From contig NZ_CP015637.1 of the NCBI RefSeq assembly GCF_001708445.1, forward strand, positions 3,845,001-3,909,000: DNA of 64,000 nt. Reading direction: 5' to 3'. The notes beneath the pieces are model-generated. The model was not told the origin of the DNA, did no database searches, and saw nothing but the letters and a program-made list of their open reading frames with translations. This document shows positions 17,260 through 25,980 of this stretch, one piece after another. The translations under genes were made by a program, and so were the position numbers. The stretch comes from Pseudomonas fluorescens (GTDB lineage: Bacteria > Pseudomonadota > Gammaproteobacteria > Pseudomonadales > Pseudomonadaceae). Within the stretch, counting starts at the first letter, position 1, and the number at the start of each line of letters is the position of its first letter.

Positions 17260-18216
17260 TTACGACCTCCTGGCATCAGGTGCTTTAAGGTCGAACAACA
17301 GCTCATGGGTTGCGCGATCAAAATGCTCGATAAGGAAATCCAGCAATACACGCACGCGGGGAACCCGGTAACGACTGCCGTGCAATAACGCGTAGACGCC
17401 GGCCTCTCGGACACAAAAGTCAGGCAACAGGACTTTCAGTCGTCCCGCACGGATATCGGCTGCGGCATCCCAAATGGTCTTACGTGCGATGCCATGCCCG
17501 GCCAATGCCCATGCGCGCGCGAGTGCGCCATCATTTGTTTCCCATGCCTGGCTCATGGGTACGGTGTGGTTCCATTCTTGCCCGTCCACCACAAAGTGAA
17601 AGGTGTTCAATGGGCCTGCGGAAGTCACCAGCACGATGAACTTGTGGTCAACCAAGTCAGCAGGGGTCTGGGGTTCACCGTAGCGCGCCAGATAGTCAGG
17701 CGAAGCGCACAGTACTCGCCAGTTGGGCGCCAACTGCCTGGCGATCATCGAGCTTTCATGGGGCTGTCCAAACCGGATTGCCAGATCGACATCGTCCTGC
17801 ACCAGGTTCGACACCGAATCCGACAACGTCAGCGCGATGTACAGTTCTGGGTGCAATGAACTGAATGCCTCAAGCCAGTCATTCAAAAGATTGCGGCCAA
17901 AATCGGCAGACGCGGATATCCGTACCTTGCCACGCACCTCTGTTTGACTGGCTTGAAGCCCCGCTTCCGCTTCATCGATAGCCCGCAATGCAACCCAGCA
18001 CTGTTGCAAATAAAACCGACCTTCTTCCGTGAGGCGCAACTGACGCGTTGTGCGATCAAACAACTTGGTGCGCAGCGCCGCCTCAAGCTTGATAAGACGC
18101 GCGCTGGCCGCGGCTGGCGACAGCGCCAGCTTGCGTCCTGCGGCAGACAAGCTGCCGAGTGCCGCCGCCTCGACAAACAAACGCATATCACCCAATCGGT
18201 CAGTGGCCATATTCAA
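17260..18216 (-). CDS. LysR-family transcriptional regulator, divergent from an MFS exporter
   Basis: The 318-residue protein has the DNA-binding domain DMRLFVEAAALGSLSAAGRKLALSPAAASARLIKLEAALRTKLFDRTTR and a CrgA-type effector domain (VDLAIRFGQPHESSMIARQL). It is transcribed divergently from the MFS gene at 18309 with a 92-base intergenic region that should contain its operator; two TNA-rich dyads (GATAGTTCATCAAATGG, CAATTATCAAATCAG) lie there. Likely regulator of that exporter. Confidence 0.92.
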   Translation of the reverse strand: MNMATDRLGDMRLFVEAAALGSLSAAGRKLALSPAAASARLIKLEAALRTKLFDRTTRQLRLTEEGRFYLQQCWVALRAIDEAEAGLQASQTEVRGKVRISASADFGRNLLNDWLEAFSSLHPELYIALTLSDSVSNLVQDDVDLAIRFGQPHESSMIARQLAPNWRVLCASPDYLARYGEPQTPADLVDHKFIVLVTSAGPLNTFHFVVDGQEWNHTVPMSQAWETNDGALARAWALAGHGIARKTIWDAAADIRAGRLKVLLPDFCVREAGVYALLHGSRYRVPRVRVLLDFLIEHFDRATHELLFDLKAPDARRS

Positions 18217-18308
18217 TTCAAATTTGATAGTTCATCAAATGGTAGGCCAATTATCAAATCAGTGGCAATTCATCACACTCATGCCTCCCCTCCCGTTGAG
18301 CACAGGTC

Positions 18309-19523
18309 ATGACCGGCAAATCACACTTTGAAAATGGCTCTTTCACGACTTCAGGTAATACCGAATACCTCACTACCGGGCGTCTCCCACTGGGGGCCCT
18401 GTTGGCGCTGACAATGGGTAGCTTTATCGCCACCGCCAACGAAACGGTACCAGCAGGACTGTTGCCGCAAATCGCCGAGGCATTTGGTGTGTCGCAAGCG
18501 TGGGCCGGTCAGATGGTGACACTCTGTGCACTGGGCTCAGGGTTGGCGGCTATTCCCTTGACGCTCGCGTTGCAGGGTTGGCGTCGGCGCTGGGTGCTAT
18601 TACTGGCCGTCGGGGTGTTTTGCGCCTGTAATGCGGTGACCGCCCTGTCGCCCTGGTTTTCATTGACGCTGGCTGCTCGCTTCATGGTGGGTATTGCAAC
18701 CGGTCTGGCCTGGAGCCTGCTGGCCGGCTACGCCAGACGGTTGGTTATCCCACAACTGCACGGTCGCGCTATGGCGCTGGCCATGCTCGGCATCCCTTTG
18801 GCTCTTGCCCTGGGCGTACCGCTGGGTGCCTGGCTCGGCAAACTGCTGGGATGGCGTTGCGTATTCGGCACGCTCTCAGGACTCAGCCTTTTGCTGATGG
18901 CCTGGATATATCTGAAAGTGCCTGATTATCCCGGACAACGCTCCGATCAACGCCTGCCGCTACGCAAGGTCTTGCAAACCCCGGGCGTGCGGCCCGTGCT
19001 GGCGGTGGTCATGCTCTGGATCCTGGCCCATTACACCCTCTATACCTATATTGCTGCGTTCCTGGCTTCTGTTGGATTGGCCGATCAGGTAGATCGGGGC
19101 CTCCTTTTATTCGGTATGGCAGCCTTGTTCGGTCTATGGATGATCGGCACGCTGATTGATGGCAGGCTTCGGAGCCTGGTATTGCTCAGCCTGACAGCAT
19201 TCACCCTGGTTGCGTTTACCCTTGGGTTGGGTGGCCTGCCCGCGAGTGCGATCTATATCAGCATCGTCTTATGGGGGATGAGCTTCGGTGGTGCGCCAAC
19301 CTTATTGCAAACTGCCTTGGCCGATGTTGCCGGTGACGGCGCGGATATTGCGCAATCAATGCTGGTCACCGTCTTTAACCTGGCGTTTGCAGGCAGTGGT
19401 GTGATCGGCGGCGTTCTCTTGGAAACCTGGGGAGCAAGCGCTATTCCCTGGGTAACGTTGGCGTTGCTGCTGCCGGGGCTGCTGATTGTCTCGATAGCCA
19501 AGAGGCATGCTTTCAGGCGTTAA
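18309..19523 (+). CDS. MFS transporter, AraJ/YdhP-type (DHA1) exporter
   Basis: The 404-residue protein has 12 predicted membrane segments beginning at LPLGALLALTMGSFIATANETVPAGLLPQIAEAFGVSQAWAGQ and the family feature RFMVGIATGLAWSLLAGYARRLV near residue 130. DHA1-type exporters expel drugs, sugars or arabinose-like compounds. The divergent LysR gene is the probable regulator. ATG 18309 follows AGCACAGGTC, a weak ribosome site. Confidence 0.9.
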   Translation: MTGKSHFENGSFTTSGNTEYLTTGRLPLGALLALTMGSFIATANETVPAGLLPQIAEAFGVSQAWAGQMVTLCALGSGLAAIPLTLALQGWRRRWVLLLAVGVFCACNAVTALSPWFSLTLAARFMVGIATGLAWSLLAGYARRLVIPQLHGRAMALAMLGIPLALALGVPLGAWLGKLLGWRCVFGTLSGLSLLLMAWIYLKVPDYPGQRSDQRLPLRKVLQTPGVRPVLAVVMLWILAHYTLYTYIAAFLASVGLADQVDRGLLLFGMAALFGLWMIGTLIDGRLRSLVLLSLTAFTLVAFTLGLGGLPASAIYISIVLWGMSFGGAPTLLQTALADVAGDGADIAQSMLVTVFNLAFAGSGVIGGVLLETWGASAIPWVTLALLLPGLLIVSIAKRHAFRR

Positions 19524-19831
19524 CTATTGCTGAAGCGTTGAGGATTTACCCAGGTAGGCAGAGATGGCCATTGAGGTTTCATTTGATTTGGCCTCGATGC
19601 TCACCTTGGTTTGAGGGCGATCCCTTCAATGAACTCCCGCGCTTACCCTCGTGATGACTGCACGTGAACGGTTTCTGCCGATTAAGGCGGTTAGCCATGG
19701 GTCGATTTCTGCACGCTGTGAAAGGCTGCCTTCCGGCCAAGAGCAGACAAAGGGCAAAAAATAAGCTGCCCGTTATTCCTATGCGTACGACAGAATGTGA
19801 CCTTCCCTTATACTCTTAGGCCTTGCACTCC
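19524..19831. other. Gene-free stretch at the edge of the accessory region
   Basis: No supported frame. The sequence is more A+T rich than what precedes and contains short motifs (TTTCTGCCGATTAAGGCGG near 19671; CTGCCTTCCGGCCAAGAGC near 19727) that resemble the dispersed CTGC..GGCC repeats seen at other gene borders between here and 38.3 kb. Confidence 0.4.
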
Positions 19832-20221
19832 ATGGACGACTCTCGTTTCACCCCGCAGCAGGTGGCGTCGCGATCTGGTAATGCTCAGGTGGATAAGGAT
19901 GTGAGGCAATGGTTAGTGGGCCTTCCAATCGCTGAGAGACTCGATTTTTTAAAGCAACTTTGGCCACTGAACTTCCGGTATTCACTCAGACTGCTCCAAG
20001 CAGCACAGCTACCGAGGCAAGAAAACGAATACATGTTCAGGCACTGGCTGCGTGCTGGCCATCACAATACGGCGCAGGAACTCATCAAGCGGTTACAGCC
20101 GATTCTTGGGGAAAGAAAATTCTGGCAGATTGCTTCACAAGAGACGCTTTCACCGACTATGCGCGAATTCATGAATTACTACGGCCTTGGACGCCTGGAC
20201 TCACAACCCGAAGGAAGATAA
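19832..20221 (+). CDS. Hypothetical protein
   Basis: The frame gives 129 residues from ATG 19832 (an in-frame TTG nine bases earlier is less likely). It is soluble, basic and mostly helical by composition (QVDKDVRQWLVGLPIAERLDFLKQLWPLNFRYSLRLLQAAQ; MFRHWLRAGHHNTAQELIKRLQPILGERKFWQ). I do not recognise it. Codon use is less GC-rich than in the core genes. It is followed after 132 bases by another orphan gene in the same direction. Confidence 0.55.
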   Translation: MDDSRFTPQQVASRSGNAQVDKDVRQWLVGLPIAERLDFLKQLWPLNFRYSLRLLQAAQLPRQENEYMFRHWLRAGHHNTAQELIKRLQPILGERKFWQIASQETLSPTMREFMNYYGLGRLDSQPEGR

Positions 20222-20353
20222 ACCTTCAGCCTTCCAGAAAATCTGTTTTCGGCGCCCCGGATGCTACGGCCGTTGGTGGCGACTGTTATCCGCTGGGTTG
20301 ATTTATGCTCTTGGTGATAGGCAAAAAAACGACCATCAGCAATCGGGGGGAAG

Positions 20354-20668
20354 ATGAACGAAGAGTTCAGCTATGTGTGGCTATTGCCGCTGCTTGAGAA
20401 ACCTTTCGAAACGGCAGCACTCGATTTGCCAGATGCGGTAAGCGCTCTTAGTAAAAAATATAAGCTACCTGCCGACATTGCGTTGCAGCCGCTGGTGATC
20501 ACAGCCTTGACGTCGCATTCCGAATATTGGTCAGGACTGGCGCTTAAATGGCTGGAGGATGGCTTTCCTTTAGACATTGCGCTGACCGCGATCTTGGCTC
20601 AGTGCGCCGAGGACAAAACGCTGTCTCAATCCCGCCGTCATAGAGCGCGTAGGCTTGTTGGCCGGTAA
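20354..20668 (+). CDS. Hypothetical protein
   Basis: The 104-residue frame starts at ATG 20354 after GGGGGGAAG, a strong ribosome site. It encodes an acidic then basic soluble protein (FSYVWLLPLLEKPFETAALDLPDAVSALSKKYKLPADIALQPLVITALTSHSEYWSGLALKWLEDGFPLD). No motif recognised. It may form a pair with the orphan at 19832. Confidence 0.55.
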   Translation: MNEEFSYVWLLPLLEKPFETAALDLPDAVSALSKKYKLPADIALQPLVITALTSHSEYWSGLALKWLEDGFPLDIALTAILAQCAEDKTLSQSRRHRARRLVGR

Positions 20669-20850
20669 AAATCATGGGGCTAAATCCTATGTCTGGCTGT
20701 TACCGGCCAAAAACGGTCGTCCGATATAGGTGTTTTGCTTGCCAGCAGGACGTTGGGGGCAACTCGAAAGGAACGCTGAATAGTTAGTGGGGAGTGTCTA
20801 GACGCAGAGGCGAGATTGAAGAAGTACAGCTACCACCTAGGTACGTTCAA

Positions 20851-20955
20851 TTACCGGTGCGGAAGGGAGCGCATGTGCATGCACACGGTTTCCCACTGCC
20901 CAAACCGGAAACGGTTGTACTGGCGAACCAGGACAACTTTCCCATGATCGGTCAT
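20851..20955 (-). CDS. Possible 34-residue basic, aromatic small protein
   Basis: Inside an otherwise gene-free 500-base gap (20669-21170) a short frame reads MTDHGKVVLVRQYNRFRFGQ and continues WETVCMHMRSLPHR. The start extends upstream in frame without a good ribosome site. The composition is unusual for chance translation (Arg/Tyr/Phe clusters), and I have an impression of similar small pseudomonad proteins, which I cannot verify here. Treat as tentative. Confidence 0.35.
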   Translation of the reverse strand: MTDHGKVVLVRQYNRFRFGQWETVCMHMRSLPHR

Positions 20956-21170
20956 GGCGTATTCTCCAACTGATCTCAGCGGGCCGCTGATAGCCTTTAC
21001 ACGCCACGTGCAAAGCGAGCAGTTGAGTGCCAGGCAGGAAGGAGAGTCCTTTGGTGGTAGCTGCAGGCGCAACGCTATCAGCGGATGTATGGAAAGGCTA
21101 CTCGTAAACCCATGATGTTCGCCCCTTCGACCATATCCCCCGAAGCACATCCAGCCTGAGTTACCTCTCT

Positions 21171-23324
21171 TTACGACATCATCTTGTCGAAGTGGGCTTC
21201 GAATTTCGTTTTGACGAACACATCCTTGAACCGATCTATGAAGGTCGCCGGATCAATCTCGCCAAAGTCAGTGAGGTTAACCGAGTCAGTGTGTGACTCG
21301 CGATTGATATAACGGTAAAACGCCCTGAACTCCGGCTTGTCCTCACTGAGCTCCATCAACGCTTGGCGCAGGGTGGGCGCCTGGTGCACAAAGCTAAAGT
21401 AGTACTCCAGAATGTTGCGCATCATGTTCGGCATCACATTAGGAGACGTTCTGCCTTGCAATGCATCCTTGATGGTCTGCCAGAAGGCTTGGTAGTCGTT
21501 CTGGATTTCCCGTTCCGCCATGGGCACGACGGAGCTGTATTCAGACTTGGTGATCCGGAACATAGCAACGGCTTTTTCCCCATCCTCCTTCAACAGCTTG
21601 GCCATCTCGTGGAAGAAAAACAGGTTGTGCGTCAGGATGATCACCTGCTTGAACCGATCTCTTGGGATGAGCACCTGGCGTCTGATCAGCGAAGCGATAT
21701 CGTATACATAGTTATGGGAAAGGCTCGATATCGGATCGTCGATGACGATGATCCGATCACGCTTGAGCATTCCACTCGCGGTGTCCATCTCGCCATTGCA
21801 AACCTCAAGGAAGTAGAGGAACGAGATCAGTGTTTTCTCACCCTCGCTCAGCGTTCTGAACACCCCTTCGGTCTGGCCCGGGCGCTCAAGACGATACTGG
21901 GGTACCGAGCCCTCCTCCCTGATCAGCATAAACCCCTTCAGCCCCAGCACCCGCAGCCAATTGTTGATGTTCTCGACCGACTGATCGATGTTCGTAATGG
22001 CAGCTCTGGACTGAGTAACAACCCCGCGCAGCTCTTGAATTCGCTCCCGAAGCGACTGAACCTCATCTTTGGCGGTCTGGCGCTGACGGCCTTGCGCCTT
22101 GTCGACCTTCTCGAATACCTGGAAAGCTGCATTGCAGGAAGCTCTGTACCATCGCCAGAAGCGTTCCTTGATATTATCTTCATGCTGTTTTCTGTTCCTG
22201 ATGCGCTCATTGATAGCGTCGATTTTCAGCTGTTCAGCCGCGATCTCGCGGTTCAACTCAGCAACCAGTGCTTCAGTGGATTCCAGCTTAGTGACAAGAG
22301 ATGGACTGGCGATCTTCTCGCCAATGGCTTGCAGGTTCTTCTCGAACACCGCGTGTAGGCGAGTGATATGCAGCCTAATGGCTTGAAGCTTATAACCAGG
22401 GGCCTCGCATCGTTGCAGAAGCTGATCCATCGCACCCCGGTACTGATATTCGAGTTGCCTGAGCGCACCCAGGCGCTCCTCATAGGTCTTGTCGAAGACC
22501 TTATGGATCTCAGCGTAGAAATCTTGCGGCAAAGGTTGCTGACATAGCGGGCATTTGTCTTCCGCCTCAGCCCGATACCGGAGTGCGTGTTTAACCCAGT
22601 CCGAGTTTCCCAACTGCTGAATAAACGCAGAAAGGTAGGAGTTGCTCGATCCGGTGATGACCTCCTGCAGCATCGGATCAACTTCCAGCTTATGCGCCTG
22701 GAAAGAAATGGGCGCGATGTTTGGCACTTCCTGATCGTTAGTCTCACTAAGCGCTGCCGCTTCCCCTAGCATTCCCTGGGCGGTATCGGTGGTAGCCACA
22801 AGCGGAACCCGCCGGACAGCGTCCAGCAGCCGTTCTCTGGTGTTGAGCGACCTGAAGCAGTAAGCCAGAGCGGTGCCATCGAACTCCCGCTTGGGCTTCC
22901 AGACACTGTCCAGGAGCCCTTCATGAGCGGCGTCCTGGGCCTTCTTGCAATTAACGCCCTTCTCCATCTCAACATCGTGGGCGATCATCAGCTCAACGAT
23001 TGACGCCTCTGCTGCTGCCAAGGCGGCCTCAGCCTCAATGTTGCCCTCATTGAGAGTGAAAACTCCCGGCTGAGAAGAGGCTTCATGGAAGTTCTTCTCC
23101 ATGAACACATGGTTGTAAACCAGTACCTCCCGGCCAACCTTCACCGGTTCCACACCACAAACGTTATAGCAGGCCTGACCAGGAGACTGGAGGAAGTTGC
23201 CGATGGTGGTTTTGCCCGTACCATTCTGGCCGTAGAACAAGTTCACGCGCTTGAGCGGGGCAATGGACACCGCAGCGTCAGGCGAGTAGCTGGAGACGTT
23301 ACGGACCAGAATTTTTTCGAGCAT
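21171..23324 (-). CDS. AAA_13/RloC-like SMC-type ATPase, possible defence gene
   Basis: The 717-residue protein has an N-terminal ABC-type ATPase half with Walker A GQNGTGKTT (residues 32-40), a central coiled coil carrying a zinc-hook-like CPLCQQPL near residue 260, and a C-terminal half with signature LSEGEKTLISFLYFLEV (about 490), Walker B RIIVIDDPISSLSHN (about 535) and H-loop ILTHNLFFFHEM (about 575). This is the AAA_13 layout shared with RloC and PrrC anticodon nucleases. The tail after the ATPase is only about 130 residues (MRNILEYYF; YRYINRESHTDSVNLTD) and I cannot confirm a nuclease triad. No restriction genes adjoin. Role inferred only. Confidence 0.85.
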   Translation of the reverse strand: MLEKILVRNVSSYSPDAAVSIAPLKRVNLFYGQNGTGKTTIGNFLQSPGQACYNVCGVEPVKVGREVLVYNHVFMEKNFHEASSQPGVFTLNEGNIEAEAALAAAEASIVELMIAHDVEMEKGVNCKKAQDAAHEGLLDSVWKPKREFDGTALAYCFRSLNTRERLLDAVRRVPLVATTDTAQGMLGEAAALSETNDQEVPNIAPISFQAHKLEVDPMLQEVITGSSNSYLSAFIQQLGNSDWVKHALRYRAEAEDKCPLCQQPLPQDFYAEIHKVFDKTYEERLGALRQLEYQYRGAMDQLLQRCEAPGYKLQAIRLHITRLHAVFEKNLQAIGEKIASPSLVTKLESTEALVAELNREIAAEQLKIDAINERIRNRKQHEDNIKERFWRWYRASCNAAFQVFEKVDKAQGRQRQTAKDEVQSLRERIQELRGVVTQSRAAITNIDQSVENINNWLRVLGLKGFMLIREEGSVPQYRLERPGQTEGVFRTLSEGEKTLISFLYFLEVCNGEMDTASGMLKRDRIIVIDDPISSLSHNYVYDIASLIRRQVLIPRDRFKQVIILTHNLFFFHEMAKLLKEDGEKAVAMFRITKSEYSSVVPMAEREIQNDYQAFWQTIKDALQGRTSPNVMPNMMRNILEYYFSFVHQAPTLRQALMELSEDKPEFRAFYRYINRESHTDSVNLTDFGEIDPATFIDRFKDVFVKTKFEAHFDKMMS

Positions 23325-23461
23325 TGGGCAATCCTTGGCATGAGCAAATCCAGCTCAAAGATAAGCGGAACATTTCCGACTTCATAGTGCCATTACGGTT
23401 TTTGATCAATCCTACCGGTGCGGCTCCATGCGAAGGGCAGTTCTGGGTCGATAGCTGCCAC

Positions 23462-23680
23462 TCAGTGAAGGTGGAAAAGCCTCAAGATCAAGCGTGAGGC
23501 TTTATCACCGTCGGCCTCATATAGACCGTGTAATCCGGCCTGATCGGTGAGTTTGTGTAGATTGAAGTGGTTGTAAAACGCTTGGCCCAGTCGCTGATGC
23601 TCGAAGCTTCCTTGACTCCAAAGCCGGACGAACTCCTCATAAGCGGCGCGTTCGATCTGCAACGAGGAATCATGTCCCAT
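23462..23680 (-). CDS. Small conserved hypothetical protein
   Basis: The 72-residue frame (MGHDSSLQIERAAYEEFVRL; AFYNHFNLHKLTDQAGLHGLYEADGDKASRLILRLFHLH) resembles short pseudomonad proteins with the same FYNHFNLHKL..LYEADGDKA layout, to my recollection. Soluble, acidic, about half helix. It lies 137 bases upstream of the AAA ATPase gene in the same direction; a link is unproven. Confidence 0.65.
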   Translation of the reverse strand: MGHDSSLQIERAAYEEFVRLWSQGSFEHQRLGQAFYNHFNLHKLTDQAGLHGLYEADGDKASRLILRLFHLH

Positions 23681-23755
23681 GTCAGGTTCCTATCATTAGA
23701 GGGACTCAAGCGTACTAGCTGCCTATCAGCCCTTCCAGCTCGGCCTTTCCAATCA

Positions 23756-23787
23756 GAAAGTCAGCTATCGGCCAAGAGCTGCCACTC
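23756..23787. repeat. Dispersed CTGC/GGCC repeat copy
   Basis: AGTCAGCTATCGGCCAAGAG followed by CTGCCACTCAG occurs between two leftward genes. Similar segments occur near 23455, 24672, 30690, 35112, 35756, 38091 and 38272, always between genes of the accessory region. The function is unknown; they may be relics of one spreading short element. Confidence 0.4.
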
Positions 23788-23797
23788 AGCTCGCCGT

Positions 23798-24511
23798 TCA
23801 GACCGTTCTACACGTTAACCAGGCCCCCCAGAAAAGACTGCTGAAAAAACGGGTAGCGTCCCCAAAACCCGCATCATGCAAAAGCTTCTGAACAGCCGCC
23901 TCAGAATGTGGAGGGTCAGCGCCTTGAAGAATTTTCCCAAGTTTGACTTTCACTTCATCCGGACTGGCTCCGTGCTGCCGCCAACGTTGCCCCCAGGCGG
24001 CGAGGAGCAACGGCTGGCTGGCATAGGCATATTGATTGCCGGCGACAATCAGCGGAGCCCCCGGTTTCAGGCGAGCCCGAATGGATCGCAGAATGTCTCC
24101 CTTGGCATCATCCCCATCGAGATGATGGAGTACACCGATCAACGTGGCTGCGTCGTAGGACTCATCTGCGACCAAGTCTTCAACGTGCCCAAGGTGCACG
24201 TCCGTTCTTTCAAGCATGTTGTTGACGGCTAACTGCTGTTTCGCGGTTTCCAGCATCGATTCAGATGGATCAACGGCGGTGAAGCGCCAGCCTGGCTCAA
24301 GCCTGGCCATCGCGATGATCTCCTGCGCCGTACCGCCAGCGCCGACTACCAGTATTTTTGCCGAGCGCCTATTTCCAAGGCTTGCCGCGAGCATGCACGC
24401 CACCAGGTCCTGACAGGCGTCATAACCTGCCAGCGCGATACGGCTCTGTCGTCCGTATTCACTAGCCCGAACATGATCAAACTTTTCAACTGAGTTAATG
24501 GGTGATTTCAA
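23798..24511 (-). CDS. Class I SAM-dependent methyltransferase
   Basis: The 237-residue protein has motif I KILVVGAGGTAQE (residues 52-64), the acidic residue of motif II in FTAVDPSESMLETAKQQL, and later VEDLVADESYDAATLIGVLHHL, all typical of a Rossmann methyltransferase of the UbiE/tRNA-carboxymethyl type. Substrate unknown. Neighbours offer no pathway; it borders the relaxase remnant. Confidence 0.88.
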   Translation of the reverse strand: MKSPINSVEKFDHVRASEYGRQSRIALAGYDACQDLVACMLAASLGNRRSAKILVVGAGGTAQEIIAMARLEPGWRFTAVDPSESMLETAKQQLAVNNMLERTDVHLGHVEDLVADESYDAATLIGVLHHLDGDDAKGDILRSIRARLKPGAPLIVAGNQYAYASQPLLLAAWGQRWRQHGASPDEVKVKLGKILQGADPPHSEAAVQKLLHDAGFGDATRFFSSLFWGAWLTCRTV

Positions 24512-24771
24512 GGCGGTTCTCCCTGTCCTTGAATCAACTTAGGTCATAAAGAACGATAATAAAAATTCATTAATTTTATGAGCTACATTCCCACAAGGAA
24601 TGCCAGCGCGCTCAGGTATCGTCCAAGCGACGGTCAGCCAAGGGGCGGAGCAGTCGTTCGCGACAGGTAACAATCGGCCAAAAGCGGTCATCACGGCCCT
24701 ACAAAAACTGGAACGACTCGCTGCACCGAACACTGTTCTTAGAAATAGAGAAATTCGAGAGCGGAGAATGG

Positions 24772-25075
24772 GGCGTGCAGCGGGTGATCCTCGCCCGGAA
24801 TTTGCCGGGAACTCTGCGCAATCGGGAGCTGGCGCAGCCAGCCAGGGAGATTGCCATCGAAACCGGCCTGGAGCACCGCCCGAAGTCGGATGGGCTGCGC
24901 GTGGCCGGCATCTACTGGCGTCGCGTCATGCTCGGCCAGTAGGCGTGGGGTTCTCGCTGGTGTGGTGGAAGCCGGCGATCGGGCAACGGTTAGGGCAGCA
25001 GCTCGCCGAGACGGTGCGCGGCAGCAGAGTTTCATCGAAAATCGGACGCCAGCGGGGACCATCAGTGAGATGGCT
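24772..25075 (+). pseudogene. Decayed C-terminus of a DUF3363-type conjugative relaxase
   Basis: One frame (about 24772-24942) reads VILARNLPGTLRNRELAQPA, then REIAIETGLEHRP, SDGLRVAGIYWRRVML and stops; a second frame (from about 24947) resumes GFSLVWWKPAIGQRLGQQLAETVRG and IGRQRGPSV. From memory this matches the end of VirD2/TraI-like relaxases with DUF3363 found in Tn4371-type integrative elements, where the two halves are joined by about ten residues (roughly LASGRYAMLDDG) missing here. The N-terminal relaxase domain is absent, so only the end remains. It marks past insertion or recombination of a conjugative element. Confidence 0.7.
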
Positions 25076-25463
25076 TTCCATCCTTTGAGAGCAGTTCTCT
25101 TGCCATTTCGATTGCCTGCTCACGTGAAGCAGCAAGAAGCAGAGGGTAACCCCAGAACTTGGCAAAAACGACCGCAAATGCCTTGTAACCAAGACGTTTT
25201 GCGGAGTGGGTTTCAACCAGGATCATTGCCAGAACCAACTTTCGCAATTCAACCTTGTGCTTTTTCATCCAGAGCGCGGTGCGCTTCTTTTCTTCCGGCG
25301 AGTGCTCATGGTCTTCTGCAGGTACGGTATCGGTCAAAAGTACGAAGGGTTCCCCGCGCTGCAAATTGGCCTCGAATTCGTCGAAGTCCTTCTGGTGATC
25401 ATGTCCGGGTTCTTGCGTAAGGTTCATCCAGACCAATGGGAAGTCAGAACTATTCATCGACAT
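25062..25463 (-). CDS. Hypothetical protein of the siderophore-receptor operon
   Basis: The protein has about 133 residues from ATG 25463 (an upstream in-frame start at 25553 would lie deep in the preceding gene). It is soluble, charged, with EPGHDHQKDFDEFEANLQRGEPFVLLTDT and HSPEEKKRTALWMKKHKVELRKLVLAMILVE. No recognised domain. It overlaps the end of the membrane-protein gene upstream by 14 bases and its own 3' end runs into the relaxase remnant. Probably the last gene of the receptor operon. Confidence 0.7.
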   Translation of the reverse strand: MSMNSSDFPLVWMNLTQEPGHDHQKDFDEFEANLQRGEPFVLLTDTVPAEDHEHSPEEKKRTALWMKKHKVELRKLVLAMILVETHSAKRLGYKAFAVVFAKFWGYPLLLAASREQAIEMARELLSKDGKPSH

Positions 25464-25905
25464 GGCCGTTTCCTTTGCTTTTGATGCAACGCCAGGTGGC
25501 CGCAATGGCGAATACACCGGGTAACGTAATGAAGAACGCTGCCGAAAAGGCAACGTGCCAACCGTCGCGCAACCCGTCGGAGATTCCCCCGAGGGTATTC
25601 AGGACGACAAGCAGACTGCCGAGGACCAGGGCAACCCCCTGAGCCTTACGCGTTCCGATCAGTGCGAGAAGCACCGTCACGATCCAAGACCCATAGAATG
25701 CCGAAAACATCCAAAGCACACCGGGCTCAAAAGTAATCGCCGGTGTCGCTCCGTGCGCTCTCACAAAGTCGTTTACGTAGAAAAATAACTGGAAGGTGAC
25801 AAAAAGTACGGCACCAGCGGCTGTCGTCAACCAGAACAAGGCCACTTTGTTTGGGTTGTTCATGGCCGGGTCTTGGGCGGGTTGTAGAGTAGATTGAAGG
25901 GACAT
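25450..25905 (-). CDS. Four-helix membrane protein of the siderophore-receptor operon
   Basis: The protein (151 residues from ATG 25905; ATG 25863 is an alternative) has four hydrophobic segments: FWLTTAAGAVLFVTFQLFFYV, GVLWMFSAFYGSWIVTVLLALIG, GVALVLGSLLVVLNTLGG and VAFSAAFFITLPGVFAIAA. No motif identifies it. It lies 75 bases downstream of the TonB receptor on the same strand and overlaps the next gene. Possibly an inner-membrane partner in iron or siderophore handling. Confidence 0.75.
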   Translation of the reverse strand: MSLQSTLQPAQDPAMNNPNKVALFWLTTAAGAVLFVTFQLFFYVNDFVRAHGATPAITFEPGVLWMFSAFYGSWIVTVLLALIGTRKAQGVALVLGSLLVVLNTLGGISDGLRDGWHVAFSAAFFITLPGVFAIAATWRCIKSKGNGHVDE

Positions 25906-25980
25906 AGGAGCTTTCTCGATAATCAATGGCTGTTGTATGTCTGGGGATTTCTAACGGCTGAAGCGTTCGCCTGCGGTAAA

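Noticed and set aside
24600..25088. 162-codon frame as an intact gene
   Set aside because: It crosses the relaxase remnant in the wrong frame for the first half and has no family of its own.
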